A DNA stretch of 64,000 nt from JAIBJN01 sp963699495 (lineage in GTDB: Bacteria; Actinomycetota; Thermoleophilia; Gaiellales; Gaiellaceae): assembly GCA_963699495.1 (NCBI GenBank), contig CAVOUB010000008.1:430883-494882 (forward strand). The letters run 5' to 3'. Positions 7,813-15,573 of this stretch are shown in pieces. Under the pieces are notes generated by a model. It was not told where the DNA came from and did no database searches. It saw only the letters and a list, made by a program, of their open reading frames with translations. The position numbers and the translations under genes are program-made. Numbering within the stretch: position 1 is the first letter of the stretch; each line of letters begins with the position of its first letter.

Positions 7813-9411
7813 CTAGGCGGGTTCTTTCAGCCTTCCGGGTAACCGACGCGTGAACCAGAACGAGAGCACCGCCAGGAACGCGACCGCGAGCATCGACGTT
7901 TTCAACGCGTCGAGCTGCGCGTTGCCGTAGTCCTCCGTGACCGCGTCCGCCTCGGCCGGCTTCAGCCCGGCATCGAGCAGCGCCTGGTGCGCCTGCTCAG
8001 TCGTGACGATCGGGATGCCGTCCTCGGTGGCGGCCGAGATCTGCGTCTGCACGTCGGGGGGCACCGCTGAGTTCTCCTCGATCCGCGAGTTGAACCCGTT
8101 CAGCAGTCCGAGCAGCAGCACGGAGCCGATCAGCGCCGTGCCGAGCGACGCGCCGAGGTTCTGCGCCGTGCCCTGCAGCCCTCCGGCCTCGTTCGTCTCC
8201 TCCGGCGGGGCCGAGGACATGATCACGTTGCCGAGCTGCGACATCAGGAGCCCGGCGCCGATCCCGAAGAAGACGAGCGACACGGCAAAGGCCGTCCCGT
8301 TCAGGGTCACGTCGATCGTCCCGACGAGCACGAGCGCCGCGACCGCCATCGCGCCGAGGCCGACCTGGACGACGGCCCGCGGCCCGAACCGCACTGCCAC
8401 CTTCGGCCCGGTGAGCGCAGCGGCCAGCATCGAGATCGACATCGGGAAGAGGCGCTTGCCGGTCTCGAACGCGTCGAAGCCGAGCACGACCTGGAGGTAC
8501 ACGGGCAGGACGAAGAACGTGCCCATCACGATCAGCTGCTGCGCACAGAGCGAGGAGAGCCCGCCGCGCAGCGTCTCGATCTTCAGCAGCGCGCGGTTGA
8601 GGAGCGTGCTCCTGCCGAGCCGCTCGCGGCGCTCTTCCCACGCCAGGAAGCTGCCGAGCACGACGAAGCCGCCGATGATCAGGAACGGCACCAGGGAGAA
8701 CCCGAGCGGCGTGATCTCGTGCCCGTCGATCGTCGGCGCGTCGAGCGGCTTGATCCAGCCCCAGGTGCTGCTCTTCAGGATCCCGAACACGATCAGCCCG
8801 AGCGCGGCGGCGGAGAGCGCTGCGCCCCCGTAGTCCAGCTTCGGCACGTGTTCGGGCTTGGGCGCGCGCTTCATGCGCCGGTGGACGGCGAGCACCGCGA
8901 TCACCACTATTACCTCGCCGACGAAGACGTAGCGCCAGCTCCAGGTCGTCGTCACGTAGCCGCCGATCAGCGGGCCGGCCGCGATCGCCGCTCCCGCGGC
9001 GCCGCCGATCATCCCGTAGGCGAACGCGCGCTCCTTGCCCTCGTAGTTGGCGGCGGTCAGTGCGGCGATCGCCGGGATCACCAGCACCGCGCCGAGCCCC
9101 TCGATACCCGACCAGCCGATCAGCAGCACCGTGAGGTTCGGGCTGAGCGCCGTGATCAGCGAGCCGAGCCCGTACACGGCCAGGCCGAGGCCGAAGGCCC
9201 GGTCACGCCCGAGGATGTCGCCGAGCTTCGCGCCGACGAGCATGAACGCGGCCATCACGAGCGTGTACATCGTGATCGCGCTCTGCACGCCGGTGACCGT
9301 CGTGTTCAGGTCGGCCACGATCTGCGAGATCGAGACGTTCATCACGCTCGAGTCGAGCACCATGATGAACTGGGCCGCAGCGAGGATCATCAGGGGGAGC
9401 CACTTGCGCAT
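7813..9411 (-). CDS. DHA2-family (14-TM) MFS multidrug exporter
   Basis: 532 residues, the usual length for EmrB/QacA-type H+ antiporters. It begins MRKWLPLMILAAAQFIMVLD, with the family motif LDSSVMNVSI in TM1, motif A GAKLGDILGRDRAF, and motif C-like GAAGAAIAAGPLIGG in TM5. An extracytoplasmic insert sits between the last helices (EENSAVPPDVQTQISAATED). It is predicted to export hydrophobic drugs across the cytoplasmic membrane. It lies in the same tRNA-Ala-bounded segment as a rifamycin-type monooxygenase, so the segment looks like a drug-resistance cassette. The substrate is not determined by sequence. Confidence 0.9.
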   Translation of the reverse strand: MRKWLPLMILAAAQFIMVLDSSVMNVSISQIVADLNTTVTGVQSAITMYTLVMAAFMLVGAKLGDILGRDRAFGLGLAVYGLGSLITALSPNLTVLLIGWSGIEGLGAVLVIPAIAALTAANYEGKERAFAYGMIGGAAGAAIAAGPLIGGYVTTTWSWRYVFVGEVIVVIAVLAVHRRMKRAPKPEHVPKLDYGGAALSAAALGLIVFGILKSSTWGWIKPLDAPTIDGHEITPLGFSLVPFLIIGGFVVLGSFLAWEERRERLGRSTLLNRALLKIETLRGGLSSLCAQQLIVMGTFFVLPVYLQVVLGFDAFETGKRLFPMSISMLAAALTGPKVAVRFGPRAVVQVGLGAMAVAALVLVGTIDVTLNGTAFAVSLVFFGIGAGLLMSQLGNVIMSSAPPEETNEAGGLQGTAQNLGASLGTALIGSVLLLGLLNGFNSRIEENSAVPPDVQTQISAATEDGIPIVTTEQAHQALLDAGLKPAEADAVTEDYGNAQLDALKTSMLAVAFLAVLSFWFTRRLPGRLKEPA

Positions 9412-9562
9412 CGCGCGATTCTAGGATCTGGCGGCCGACCGAGGCGCGACGTCGGGCACCCGAGAGGGATGAAACGACACTGTTGCGGGCTGTTTCCCGA
9501 CGCTGCCGGTTCGCGTCGACGGCTCGTTCGTCTCTGCCTGTCTGATCTCAACGGGCGTGCGT

Positions 9563-10147
9563 CTAGTGCGCTACGAGCACTTCCAGGGCGACGAGCGTGA
9601 GCCCGAGAGCGGTGTTGAGCGCGATGGCGGCGAGCGTGCCCACAAGGCCGAACCGCTCGATCCGTGCGTACCGCAGTCCCTGAACCGCGAGGGTCGCGAC
9701 ACCGATACCGAGTGCGAGCAAGACAGCGGCGCGACCGCCGAGCAGCCCCAGGGCGCCGAGCACGAGCACCGCCGTCGGCGCCACTGCGACCAGCGGCATA
9801 GCAAGCTCTCGCCGGGCGATGGAGCCCAACTCTGCAACGTCCAGTCGCCTCCCAGCCCTGATGCTTTCTGCAAGCCCGTGCGAATAGACGTGCGCCATCC
9901 AGAGCACGAGCACGGTGGTGACGACGATCGCGACGAGCCGCCACAGGTCGTTCTCAAACGGCTTGCCTCCCGCCGCCAGGACCGCAAGCACGACGATCGT
10001 CCCATAGACCGTTCCCGCGATCGTCTCCCCGGGTCCGAAGACAAACCGCGCTAACACCTCAGCCCAGCCTACGGTCGCACTGCCCCGGGAACCCCGAGGC
10101 TGTGCAAGCTCTTCTTCGACCCCGATCCCGTCGGTCGGCGCGGGCAT
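9563..10147 (-). CDS. integral membrane protein of unknown function
   Basis: 194 residues with about five hydrophobic helices after a polar N-terminus (ATG at 10147). One helix ends in the motif WMAHVYSHGLAESI, which recurs in uncharacterised actinobacterial membrane proteins. There is no enzymatic signature. It lies downstream of a 13-bp perfect palindrome at 10162-10174. It is divergent from the monooxygenase gene and in the same island segment. Confidence 0.6.
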   Translation of the reverse strand: MPAPTDGIGVEEELAQPRGSRGSATVGWAEVLARFVFGPGETIAGTVYGTIVVLAVLAAGGKPFENDLWRLVAIVVTTVLVLWMAHVYSHGLAESIRAGRRLDVAELGSIARRELAMPLVAVAPTAVLVLGALGLLGGRAAVLLALGIGVATLAVQGLRYARIERFGLVGTLAAIALNTALGLTLVALEVLVAH

Positions 10148-10161
10148 GACCGTTTACTACT

Positions 10162-10174
10162 CGACCGTCGGTCG
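10162..10174. promoter_or_regulatory. operator-like palindrome
   Basis: CGACCG-T-CGGTCG, two perfect 6-bp arms around one base, 15 bp upstream of the leftward membrane-protein gene. The form is common for TetR-type operators. No regulator gene is adjacent, so the assignment is tentative. Confidence 0.35.
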
Positions 10175-10490
10175 TAGCTGCTTTGAGAAGAACCCCGGCG
10201 CCTTCTTCGTCTTCGTCTCCTGCGTCCCGGAGACGTCGATCCCGTGTTGGGTCAGCGGCACCGTTGAGGCGGGGGCAGGTGTCACAAACGGCTTTGGTTG
10301 AGCGATGGACCTAATCGGACAGCTTTCAAACCACCGGCTGACGGCCCTCTTTCAGAGTCTCACGAGTCAGTCGTTGAGGCAAGCGTCTCGACCCCCGAGG
10401 CATGCGGCGGAGGGCGGTGGCCGTCCGCACCGGACGACAAGGGCAACGGCGTCTCCCGCTCCTCTCCACCTCAAACTCTATTCCGCGCCT

Positions 10491-10509
10491 GGGGCTTGCG
10501 GCAAGCCCC
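10491..10509 (+). promoter_or_regulatory. rifamycin-associated element (RAE)-like 19-bp palindrome
   Basis: GGGGCTTGCGGCAAGCCCC, a perfect 19-bp inverted repeat. It matches, from memory, the RAE found upstream of rifamycin-inactivating genes (rox, arr, rgt, rph and helR) in Actinobacteria. A GATAAT -10-like hexamer follows 11 bp downstream at 10521-10526, so the palindrome occupies the -35 region, as described for RAE promoters. The downstream gene is a Rox-type flavin monooxygenase. The remaining 10148-10490 stretch contains no supported gene. Confidence 0.75.
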
Positions 10510-10520
10510 GGGTCGTGCCG

Positions 10521-10526
10521 GATAAT
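10521..10526 (+). promoter_or_regulatory. -10 hexamer of the RAE promoter
   Basis: GATAAT, 11 bp after the RAE palindrome, in otherwise GC-rich sequence. It is the best -10 match in the interval and would start transcription near 10533, giving a leader of about 75 nt before the monooxygenase. Confidence 0.5.
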
Positions 10527-10568
10527 CACCGGCCGCAAGCCGACGCCCAGGGAAAGGGGAGGAGCGAG

Positions 10569-10613
10569 ATGCGTGTATCGGGGTCGACGTATCCGGCCGG
10601 AGTGTGGCCATGA
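10569..10613 (+). CDS. 14-codon leader ORF overlapping the monooxygenase start
   Basis: MRVSGSTYPAGVWP, preceded by a strong Shine-Dalgarno (AAAGGGGAGGAG) with correct spacing. Its TGA overlaps the monooxygenase ATG (ATGA). The only good ribosome-binding site in this leader serves this short ORF, so translation of the monooxygenase probably depends on termination here. It may be a coupling device or a regulatory peptide. Confidence 0.5.
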   Translation: MRVSGSTYPAGVWP

Positions 10614-12055
10614 CCGAGCATGCGGTGGTGATCGCGGGAGGAGGCCCAACAGGGCTGATGTTGGCGGGCGAGCTGGCGTTGGCGGGGATCGACGTCGTCA
10701 TCGTCGAACGACGTACCACTCAGGCTGTCGACGGATCGCGAGCCGGGGGTCTTCTCTCCCGCACGATCGAGGTGCTTGATCAGCGTGGCATCGCGGATCG
10801 GTTCCTGTCCCAGGGGCAAGTGCATCCGGTGCAGGGTTTCGCCGGGAACATGTTGGACATCAGCGACTTCCCCACCCGCCACAACTACAGCCTTGCGCTC
10901 TGGCAGAGCCTCTTTGAGCCCATCCTGGCCGGCTGGGTCGGTGAGCTCGGGGTTCCGATCCTTCGTGGTTGCGAGGTGGTGGGCTTCGCTCAAGACGACA
11001 CCGGTGTCGATGTCGAGCTGTCCGGCGACACGTCGCTCCGAGCGAAGTACCTCGTCGGGTGCGACGGAGGACGCAGCCTGATCCGCAAGGCAGCCGGTAT
11101 CGACTTCGTCGGGTTGGATCCCTCGAGAAGCTGGCTGATCGCCGAGGTCGAGATGGCCGAGGAGCCGGAGTTCGGCCTACGCGAGGGTGGTGGCATCGGC
11201 CGGGCGGCGGACGAAGGGCTAGTACGGGTCGCACTGACCGAACAGCACCTCGAACAGACCCAAGAGCCTACCCTGAAGGATCTCAGCAAGGCACTCATCG
11301 CCGTCGACGGGACGGACTACGGGCTTCGTAGCGCCAGCTGGATCTCCAGGTTCACCGACATGTCGCGGCAGGCCGTGTCCTACCGTCAGGGCCGTGTCCT
11401 GCTAGCCGGGGACGCCGCACACGTGCATCCCCCGCACGGCGGCCAGGGCCTCAACACCGGCGTGCAGGATGCCGTGAACCTGGGCTGGAAGCTGGCCCAG
11501 GTGGTCAACAAGACATCACCCGAGAGCCTCCTGGACACCTACCACGCCGAACGACATCCGGTCGGTGCCCGGGTACTGCACAACACCATGGCGCAAGTCG
11601 CGCTCGCCAGCCCCGGCGACCGCCACCAGGCCCTCCGCGACACCATGGCCGAGCTGGTGAGCATGGACGAGCCGCGCAGGCGCATCGCCGCGATGCTCTC
11701 CGGCCTCGACATCCACTACGACCTCGGAGACGGGCACCCGCTGCTCGGGCGCCGAATGCCTGATCTCGACCTCGTCACCGCCGATGGCGCCGTGCGAGTG
11801 TTCGCCCTGCTCCACGACGCCCGAGCGGTCCTGCTGAACCTCGGCAAGCCCTGGGCTTGCGATACCTCCCCATGGTCAGACCGAGTGTTTGCGATCGACG
11901 CCGAACATGACGGCGATTGGCAGCTTCCGGTTCTGGGTCACGTAGCAGCCCCGGCTGCTGTTCTCATCCGACCCGATGGATACGTGGCCTGGGTGGGCGA
12001 CGGCACGGACGCCGGATTGCGCGCCGCGCTGGCCGCGTGGTTCGGATCACGATGA
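10610..12055 (+). CDS. rox: FAD-dependent monooxygenase, rifamycin monooxygenase (Rox) type
   Basis: 481 residues from the ATG at 10610 (a GTG two codons earlier is possible), the usual length for Rox/PgaE-type aromatic hydroxylases. FAD-binding signatures are GGGPTGLMLAGELALAG at the N-terminus, the DG motif VGCDGGRSLIRKAAG, and the GD motif VLLAGDAAHVHPPHGGQG followed by LNTGVQDAVNLGWKLA. A C-terminal thioredoxin-like domain ends the protein. Rox enzymes use NADPH and O2 to hydroxylate the naphthoquinone of rifamycins and inactivate them. The RAE palindrome upstream supports rifamycin rather than another aromatic substrate. A neighbouring DHA2 exporter fits a resistance role. The family is certain; the substrate is inferred. 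Confidence 0.8.
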   Translation: MTEHAVVIAGGGPTGLMLAGELALAGIDVVIVERRTTQAVDGSRAGGLLSRTIEVLDQRGIADRFLSQGQVHPVQGFAGNMLDISDFPTRHNYSLALWQSLFEPILAGWVGELGVPILRGCEVVGFAQDDTGVDVELSGDTSLRAKYLVGCDGGRSLIRKAAGIDFVGLDPSRSWLIAEVEMAEEPEFGLREGGGIGRAADEGLVRVALTEQHLEQTQEPTLKDLSKALIAVDGTDYGLRSASWISRFTDMSRQAVSYRQGRVLLAGDAAHVHPPHGGQGLNTGVQDAVNLGWKLAQVVNKTSPESLLDTYHAERHPVGARVLHNTMAQVALASPGDRHQALRDTMAELVSMDEPRRRIAAMLSGLDIHYDLGDGHPLLGRRMPDLDLVTADGAVRVFALLHDARAVLLNLGKPWACDTSPWSDRVFAIDAEHDGDWQLPVLGHVAAPAAVLIRPDGYVAWVGDGTDAGLRAALAAWFGSR

Positions 12056-12110
12056 CATCCCCCTCGTCTTCCGAGCAGCACCCCCAGGGACATCTGTTGC
12101 TGATTCGACA

Positions 12111-12827
12111 TCAAGCGAATGGAGCTAGCCGGACTCGAACCGGCGACCTCCTGGGTGCGATCCACTCACCCTCACCGATACTTTGCGGCCCGTTCGCCGC
12201 TAAGACAGCTCCGCCGATTCGCCGAACCAGCTCTCGCCGAGCAGCTCGCCGCCGGTCACACTCTCGGGTCGCACATCGCCCCTGAACTCCCGCGAGGCGG
12301 CGGTCTACCCGACGCAGCCGCACGTCGCTCCGCCGGCACCCAGCGGTGCTCTGTCTCCTCCTTCGCCGTCGCGCCTCCTCGATGACGCGCTCGGCATCGG
12401 CCCGGTTGCCGAAGCCGCGTGTCTCCGTCTTCGCGTCCTCTAGGTCCTTGTAGACCTGGAAGAAATGCTCGATCTCGTCCCGGAACTCGGGCTGGATGTC
12501 GTGGATGTCGTGCACGCGCATCCACGTCGGGTCGCGGAGCGGGACGAGGATGATCTTCTCGTCCGACCCCTTCTCGTCGGTCATGTTGAAGACGCCAACG
12601 ACCCGGCCGCGGATGCGGCAGCCGGGGAACGTCGGTTCGCCGACGAGCACGAGCGCATCGAGCGGATCGCCGTCGTCGCCCAGCGTGCCCTCGATGAAGC
12701 CGTAGTCCGCCGGGTAGCTATTCGACGTGAAGAGCCGCCGGTCGAGGACGACATTCCCGGTGGCGGCGTCGACCTCGTACTTGTTGCGCGGGCCCATCGG
12801 CACCTCGACGAAGACGGCCGCCTCCAT
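12111..12827 (-). CDS. ppa: inorganic pyrophosphatase with an aberrant C-terminal tail
   Basis: Hydrolyses PPi to 2 Pi in the cytoplasm. The core is complete: MEAAVFVEVPMGPRNKYEVD, the motif YPADYGFIEGTLGDDGDPLD (the family's D-G-D-P-x-D metal site), NMTDEKGSDEKII, and DIQPEFRDEIEHFF. Family members end near residue 160-175. Here the frame continues for about 85 more residues, Arg-rich and unlike any domain, and stops inside the tRNA-Ala fragment. I infer that the native stop was lost when the island boundary formed. The start is the ATG at 12827; the longer frame to 12878 is not needed. The core is probably functional if the tail is tolerated. Confidence 0.8.
   Translation of the reverse strand: MEAAVFVEVPMGPRNKYEVDAATGNVVLDRRLFTSNSYPADYGFIEGTLGDDGDPLDALVLVGEPTFPGCRIRGRVVGVFNMTDEKGSDEKIILVPLRDPTWMRVHDIHDIQPEFRDEIEHFFQVYKDLEDAKTETRGFGNRADAERVIEEARRRRRRQSTAGCRRSDVRLRRVDRRLAGVQGRCATRECDRRRAARRELVRRIGGAVLAANGPQSIGEGEWIAPRRSPVRVRLAPFA
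12119..12164 (-). repeat. tRNA-Ala 3' fragment (att-like)
   Basis: 46 bases matching the 3' half of the tRNA-Ala at 16435-16507 with one mismatch in the T-arm. It separates the monooxygenase segment from the pyrophosphatase segment. The pyrophosphatase reading frame runs into it. Confidence 0.8.
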
Positions 12828-12992
12828 CCGCCACAGTCTACGAAGCCACGTGTCCGCGACGGCCGCACGCCGCGCCATCTTCTCGCCGCCTCGCCCCCAA
12901 CCATGACCCCACAGCGGTTACCGCCGGTCGTCCCAATGGCCGGCGGCCACCGCACTTCGAGCTAGGGATCCGTTCCCCAGCGGAGAAGGCTC

Positions 12993-14111
12993 CTACCCGG
13001 CGGCGTCCGCGGCGGCGATGCGAGCTCTCCTGGCGGCAGTGAGCTCCTCCACAACGATCTGGATTCCAGCCGCGATCGGCACGCCGATGATCGCCCCGAT
13101 GAGCCCGAAGAGCGCTCCGAAAACCAGGACGCTCGCGAGCACGGTGAAGCCGGAGATCCGGGCCGCCCTCCCGATGATCGTCGGCTGCAGGACGTAGTTC
13201 TCGATCTGCTGGTAGACGACCATCACGATCAGGAAGACGATGAACGCTGCGGGGCTGACGGAGAGCGCGGCGAGTCCGGCGATGATGCCGGCGATCGTCG
13301 CCCCGATGCTTGGGATCAGGTCGAGGATCGCTGCTATCACCGCCAGAGCGAGCGGGTACGGGACGTCGAGGATCACCGCGGTGACGCCGTACACGGTTCC
13401 GCAGATCAGGGAAATGGCCAGGTTGCCGAGCATGTAGCGCGAGGTGGTCTGGACGATCCGATCGGCGACCTGCAGGAAGCGCTCGCGATCGCCCCGGTAG
13501 AGCAGACCGCCGACCCAGCCTCGCAGGCGTGTTTCGTCGATCAGTCCGAACAGCGTCAGGAACATCACCGAGAGAACGAGGGTCACCGCGCCGAACGCCG
13601 AGACGCCGACATCGGCGACGCCGCCTGACACCTTGGCCACTCCGCTCGTGATCTCGCTCGTGTGCTGCGCCAACGTGCCGAGCGAGTCGCCCCGGCTGTT
13701 GACGAAGCTGCCCAGATCGCCGCGCCTGGCATCCTCGACGATCCGGGGCAGGTCGTCGCTGAAGTCGCGCACGGCGCCGATGGTCGCCTGTATCACCACC
13801 AGAACGACCGCCCCGAGAACGATCACGGTCACCAGCACGAGTACGGCTGCGCACAGCTTCCGGCTCCAGCGGAGCCGCCGCTCCATCACGGTCACGACCG
13901 GCGAGAGGACGGCGATGCTGAAGGCGGAGACGAAGATGACGAGAAGGACGCTCGCTATCGACGCCAGCGCCCACGCGATGGCAACGACGCCGGCGACCAG
14001 AAGGATCGTCCGGATCGACAGCGAAACGTCGATCTCGGTGCGACCCCTCTCCCCGGCCCGCGAAGGGGACTCCGCCGCGGTCACCTGCTCTCCATACGGA
14101 CCGGTGTGCAT
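12993..14111 (-). CDS. AI-2E family (PerM/TqsA-like) membrane permease
   Basis: 372 residues with about eight transmembrane helices: two N-terminal, a periplasmic region (DDLPRIVEDARRGDLGSF), then the C-terminal bundle with LDLIPSIGATIAGIIAGL, QQIENYVLQPTIIG and GALFGLIGAIIGVPIAAG. These are the signature blocks of the family. The ATG at 14111 has a GGGAGG ribosome-binding site; the frame opens earlier without support. Family members export signals or act as Na+/H+ antiporters, and the substrate here is unknown. It is in an island segment, convergent with nothing essential. Confidence 0.88.
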   Translation of the reverse strand: MHTGPYGEQVTAAESPSRAGERGRTEIDVSLSIRTILLVAGVVAIAWALASIASVLLVIFVSAFSIAVLSPVVTVMERRLRWSRKLCAAVLVLVTVIVLGAVVLVVIQATIGAVRDFSDDLPRIVEDARRGDLGSFVNSRGDSLGTLAQHTSEITSGVAKVSGGVADVGVSAFGAVTLVLSVMFLTLFGLIDETRLRGWVGGLLYRGDRERFLQVADRIVQTTSRYMLGNLAISLICGTVYGVTAVILDVPYPLALAVIAAILDLIPSIGATIAGIIAGLAALSVSPAAFIVFLIVMVVYQQIENYVLQPTIIGRAARISGFTVLASVLVFGALFGLIGAIIGVPIAAGIQIVVEELTAARRARIAAADAAG

Positions 14112-14236
14112 GACCTGCTGCCTCCCTGGTGTCGAGCGGCCCATCGCTGCCCGTCGCCGGCGAGAGCCGGCGACGGGCACTCGCGGTGTTCAGGAGATGT
14201 GGAGCGTCTCCTTCATCTTCCCCACACGCTCGTCGA

Positions 14237-14323
14237 AGTCTCGTCGACGGCCTACCGCTGGCGATCGAGCTCGCCGCCGCGCGGGTCAACGTGCTCGGCC
14301 TTGCGGAGATCCTCGAGGCCCGC
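14237..14323 (+). pseudogene. remnant of an AfsR/LAL-type NB-ARC ATPase regulator
   Basis: The translated stretch SLVDGLPLAIELAAARVNVL is the highly characteristic GLPLAIELAAAR block of STAND/NB-ARC transcriptional regulators. It has no P-loop, sensor or helix-turn-helix around it. It is fused in frame to the coiled-coil gene that follows, which marks an illegitimate recombination joint. Confidence 0.6.
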
Positions 14324-14374
14324 GCCGACAGCGGCGCGGCTGAGACGCGGGCGCGTCTCCAGGACAGGTTCGAC

Positions 14375-14809
14375 ATGCTGCGTGAGCAGGAAGCATCTGC
14401 CCGAGCAGCCGTTCGCGAGAGGGCCGAGGCGGTCGACGAGAGGTTCCGGCAGCTCGAGATCGACATCACGATCGCCGAGAACAGGCTGGCCTCCGAGATG
14501 GCCGACGACTCGACGTCGTTCGCGGAGGCGGTGGAGGCGGAGCTGCACGACTGGGACGCCGCGATCGAGCGGCTCCAGACGCGCGCAGCGACGAAGGCAC
14601 GGAACGCTCGCGAACAGGCCGAGGCCGAGATCGCCGAGCTCAGGCAGGCGCGGAACGGGGCAGCCGAGCGTCTGACCGCGCTGGCCGCGTCAGCGGACGA
14701 CGCGTGGCACGAGCAGAAGAGCCGCGTCACGGAAGCGCTCGAGGACCTCGAACGGAAGGTCCGCGAAGCGGCCCTGAAGTTCCACCGCGGAGGAAGATAT
14801 GACGACTGA
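14375..14809 (+). CDS. coiled-coil protein of unknown function
   Basis: About 144 residues from the ATG at 14375 (MLREQEASARAAVRERAEAV). It is almost entirely heptad-like, alanine- and glutamate-rich helix, ending FHRGGRYDD. The frame is open further upstream to 14129 through the NB-ARC remnant, so the true N-terminus is uncertain; GTG at 14290 is an alternative. There is no membrane segment. It lies upstream of an HdeD-like gene on the same strand, with about 140 bp between. Confidence 0.5.
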   Translation: MLREQEASARAAVRERAEAVDERFRQLEIDITIAENRLASEMADDSTSFAEAVEAELHDWDAAIERLQTRAATKARNAREQAEAEIAELRQARNGAAERLTALAASADDAWHEQKSRVTEALEDLERKVREAALKFHRGGRYDD

Positions 14810-14951
14810 GTTGACACCGACGCCGCTCGCGGCCGAAAATCCGTATATCGCCGCAGACGGCGTACACGCTTTCCCCGATACTGCCGAATGACACACGGCG
14901 AAAGACTCGCTGAGAGTTCTTCGTGCCGCACACGCAGGAGAGGGAGGATTT

Positions 14952-15563
14952 GTGATGACTGCCGCACACGTCGACGAAACACCAAGACTCACTGGCCCGC
15001 AGGCCGGTGAGCGCTGGCTCACGCGCACGTTCCTGCCGCCGTGGTGGCTGTTGCTCATCACTGGCCTCGCATGGATGGTCGTCGCGATCATCCTGCTGCG
15101 CTTCGATTACACGTCCGTGTATTCGATCTCGCTTCTCTTCGGCTTCGTCGCCATCGCAGCGGGCGTGTTCGAGATCGGCGCGATCTTCATGGCCGCCGGC
15201 TGGTGGAAGCTCTTGCACGCGATCCTGGCGCTCGTCTTCATCATCGCGGGCATCGTTGCGTTTGCCAGCCCCGGCGACACGTTCGCATCGCTGGCTGCCA
15301 TCTTCAGCTTCTTCCTCATCTTCGCCGGAGCTTTCGACATCATCCTGTCGATCGCCTCCCGCAAGGAGATAGAGGTCTGGTGGCTGCAGCTCATCGGCGG
15401 GATCATCGAGCTCGCGCTCGGCTTCTGGGCGGCCGGCTACTACGGCCGCAGCGCGGTGCTGCTGGTCGCCTGGGTGGCAGCCTTCGCCATTATCCGCGGC
15501 GTCAGGGACATCGTGGCCGCCTTCCGCGTGCGCGAGCTGCAGCACCCGAAGCCCGCCAGCTGA
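14952..15563 (+). CDS. HdeD/DUF308 family membrane protein
   Basis: 203 residues starting at GTG 14952 (or ATG 14955) behind a GAGGGAGG ribosome-binding site. Six transmembrane helices are arranged as three DUF308 repeats: PPWWLLLITGLAWMVVAIIL, then LLFGFVAIAAGVFEIGAIF, and SFFLIFAGAFDIILSIASR. E. coli HdeD contributes to acid resistance at high cell density; that function is not established for actinobacterial members. The first about 25 residues are polar and cytoplasmic. Confidence 0.85.
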   Translation: MMTAAHVDETPRLTGPQAGERWLTRTFLPPWWLLLITGLAWMVVAIILLRFDYTSVYSISLLFGFVAIAAGVFEIGAIFMAAGWWKLLHAILALVFIIAGIVAFASPGDTFASLAAIFSFFLIFAGAFDIILSIASRKEIEVWWLQLIGGIIELALGFWAAGYYGRSAVLLVAWVAAFAIIRGVRDIVAAFRVRELQHPKPAS

Positions 15564-15573
15564 GGACGGTCCC

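Noticed and set aside
7641..7853. ORF beginning LAGLEPATSWVRS
   Set aside because: It is the translation of the tRNA-Ala 3' fragment, a familiar annotation artefact. The same applies at 6306, 12119 and 16434.
12838..14985. Leftward 715-residue ORF
   Set aside because: Arg/Ser-rich antisense frame. The AI-2E-type permease and the coiled-coil gene explain the region in other frames.
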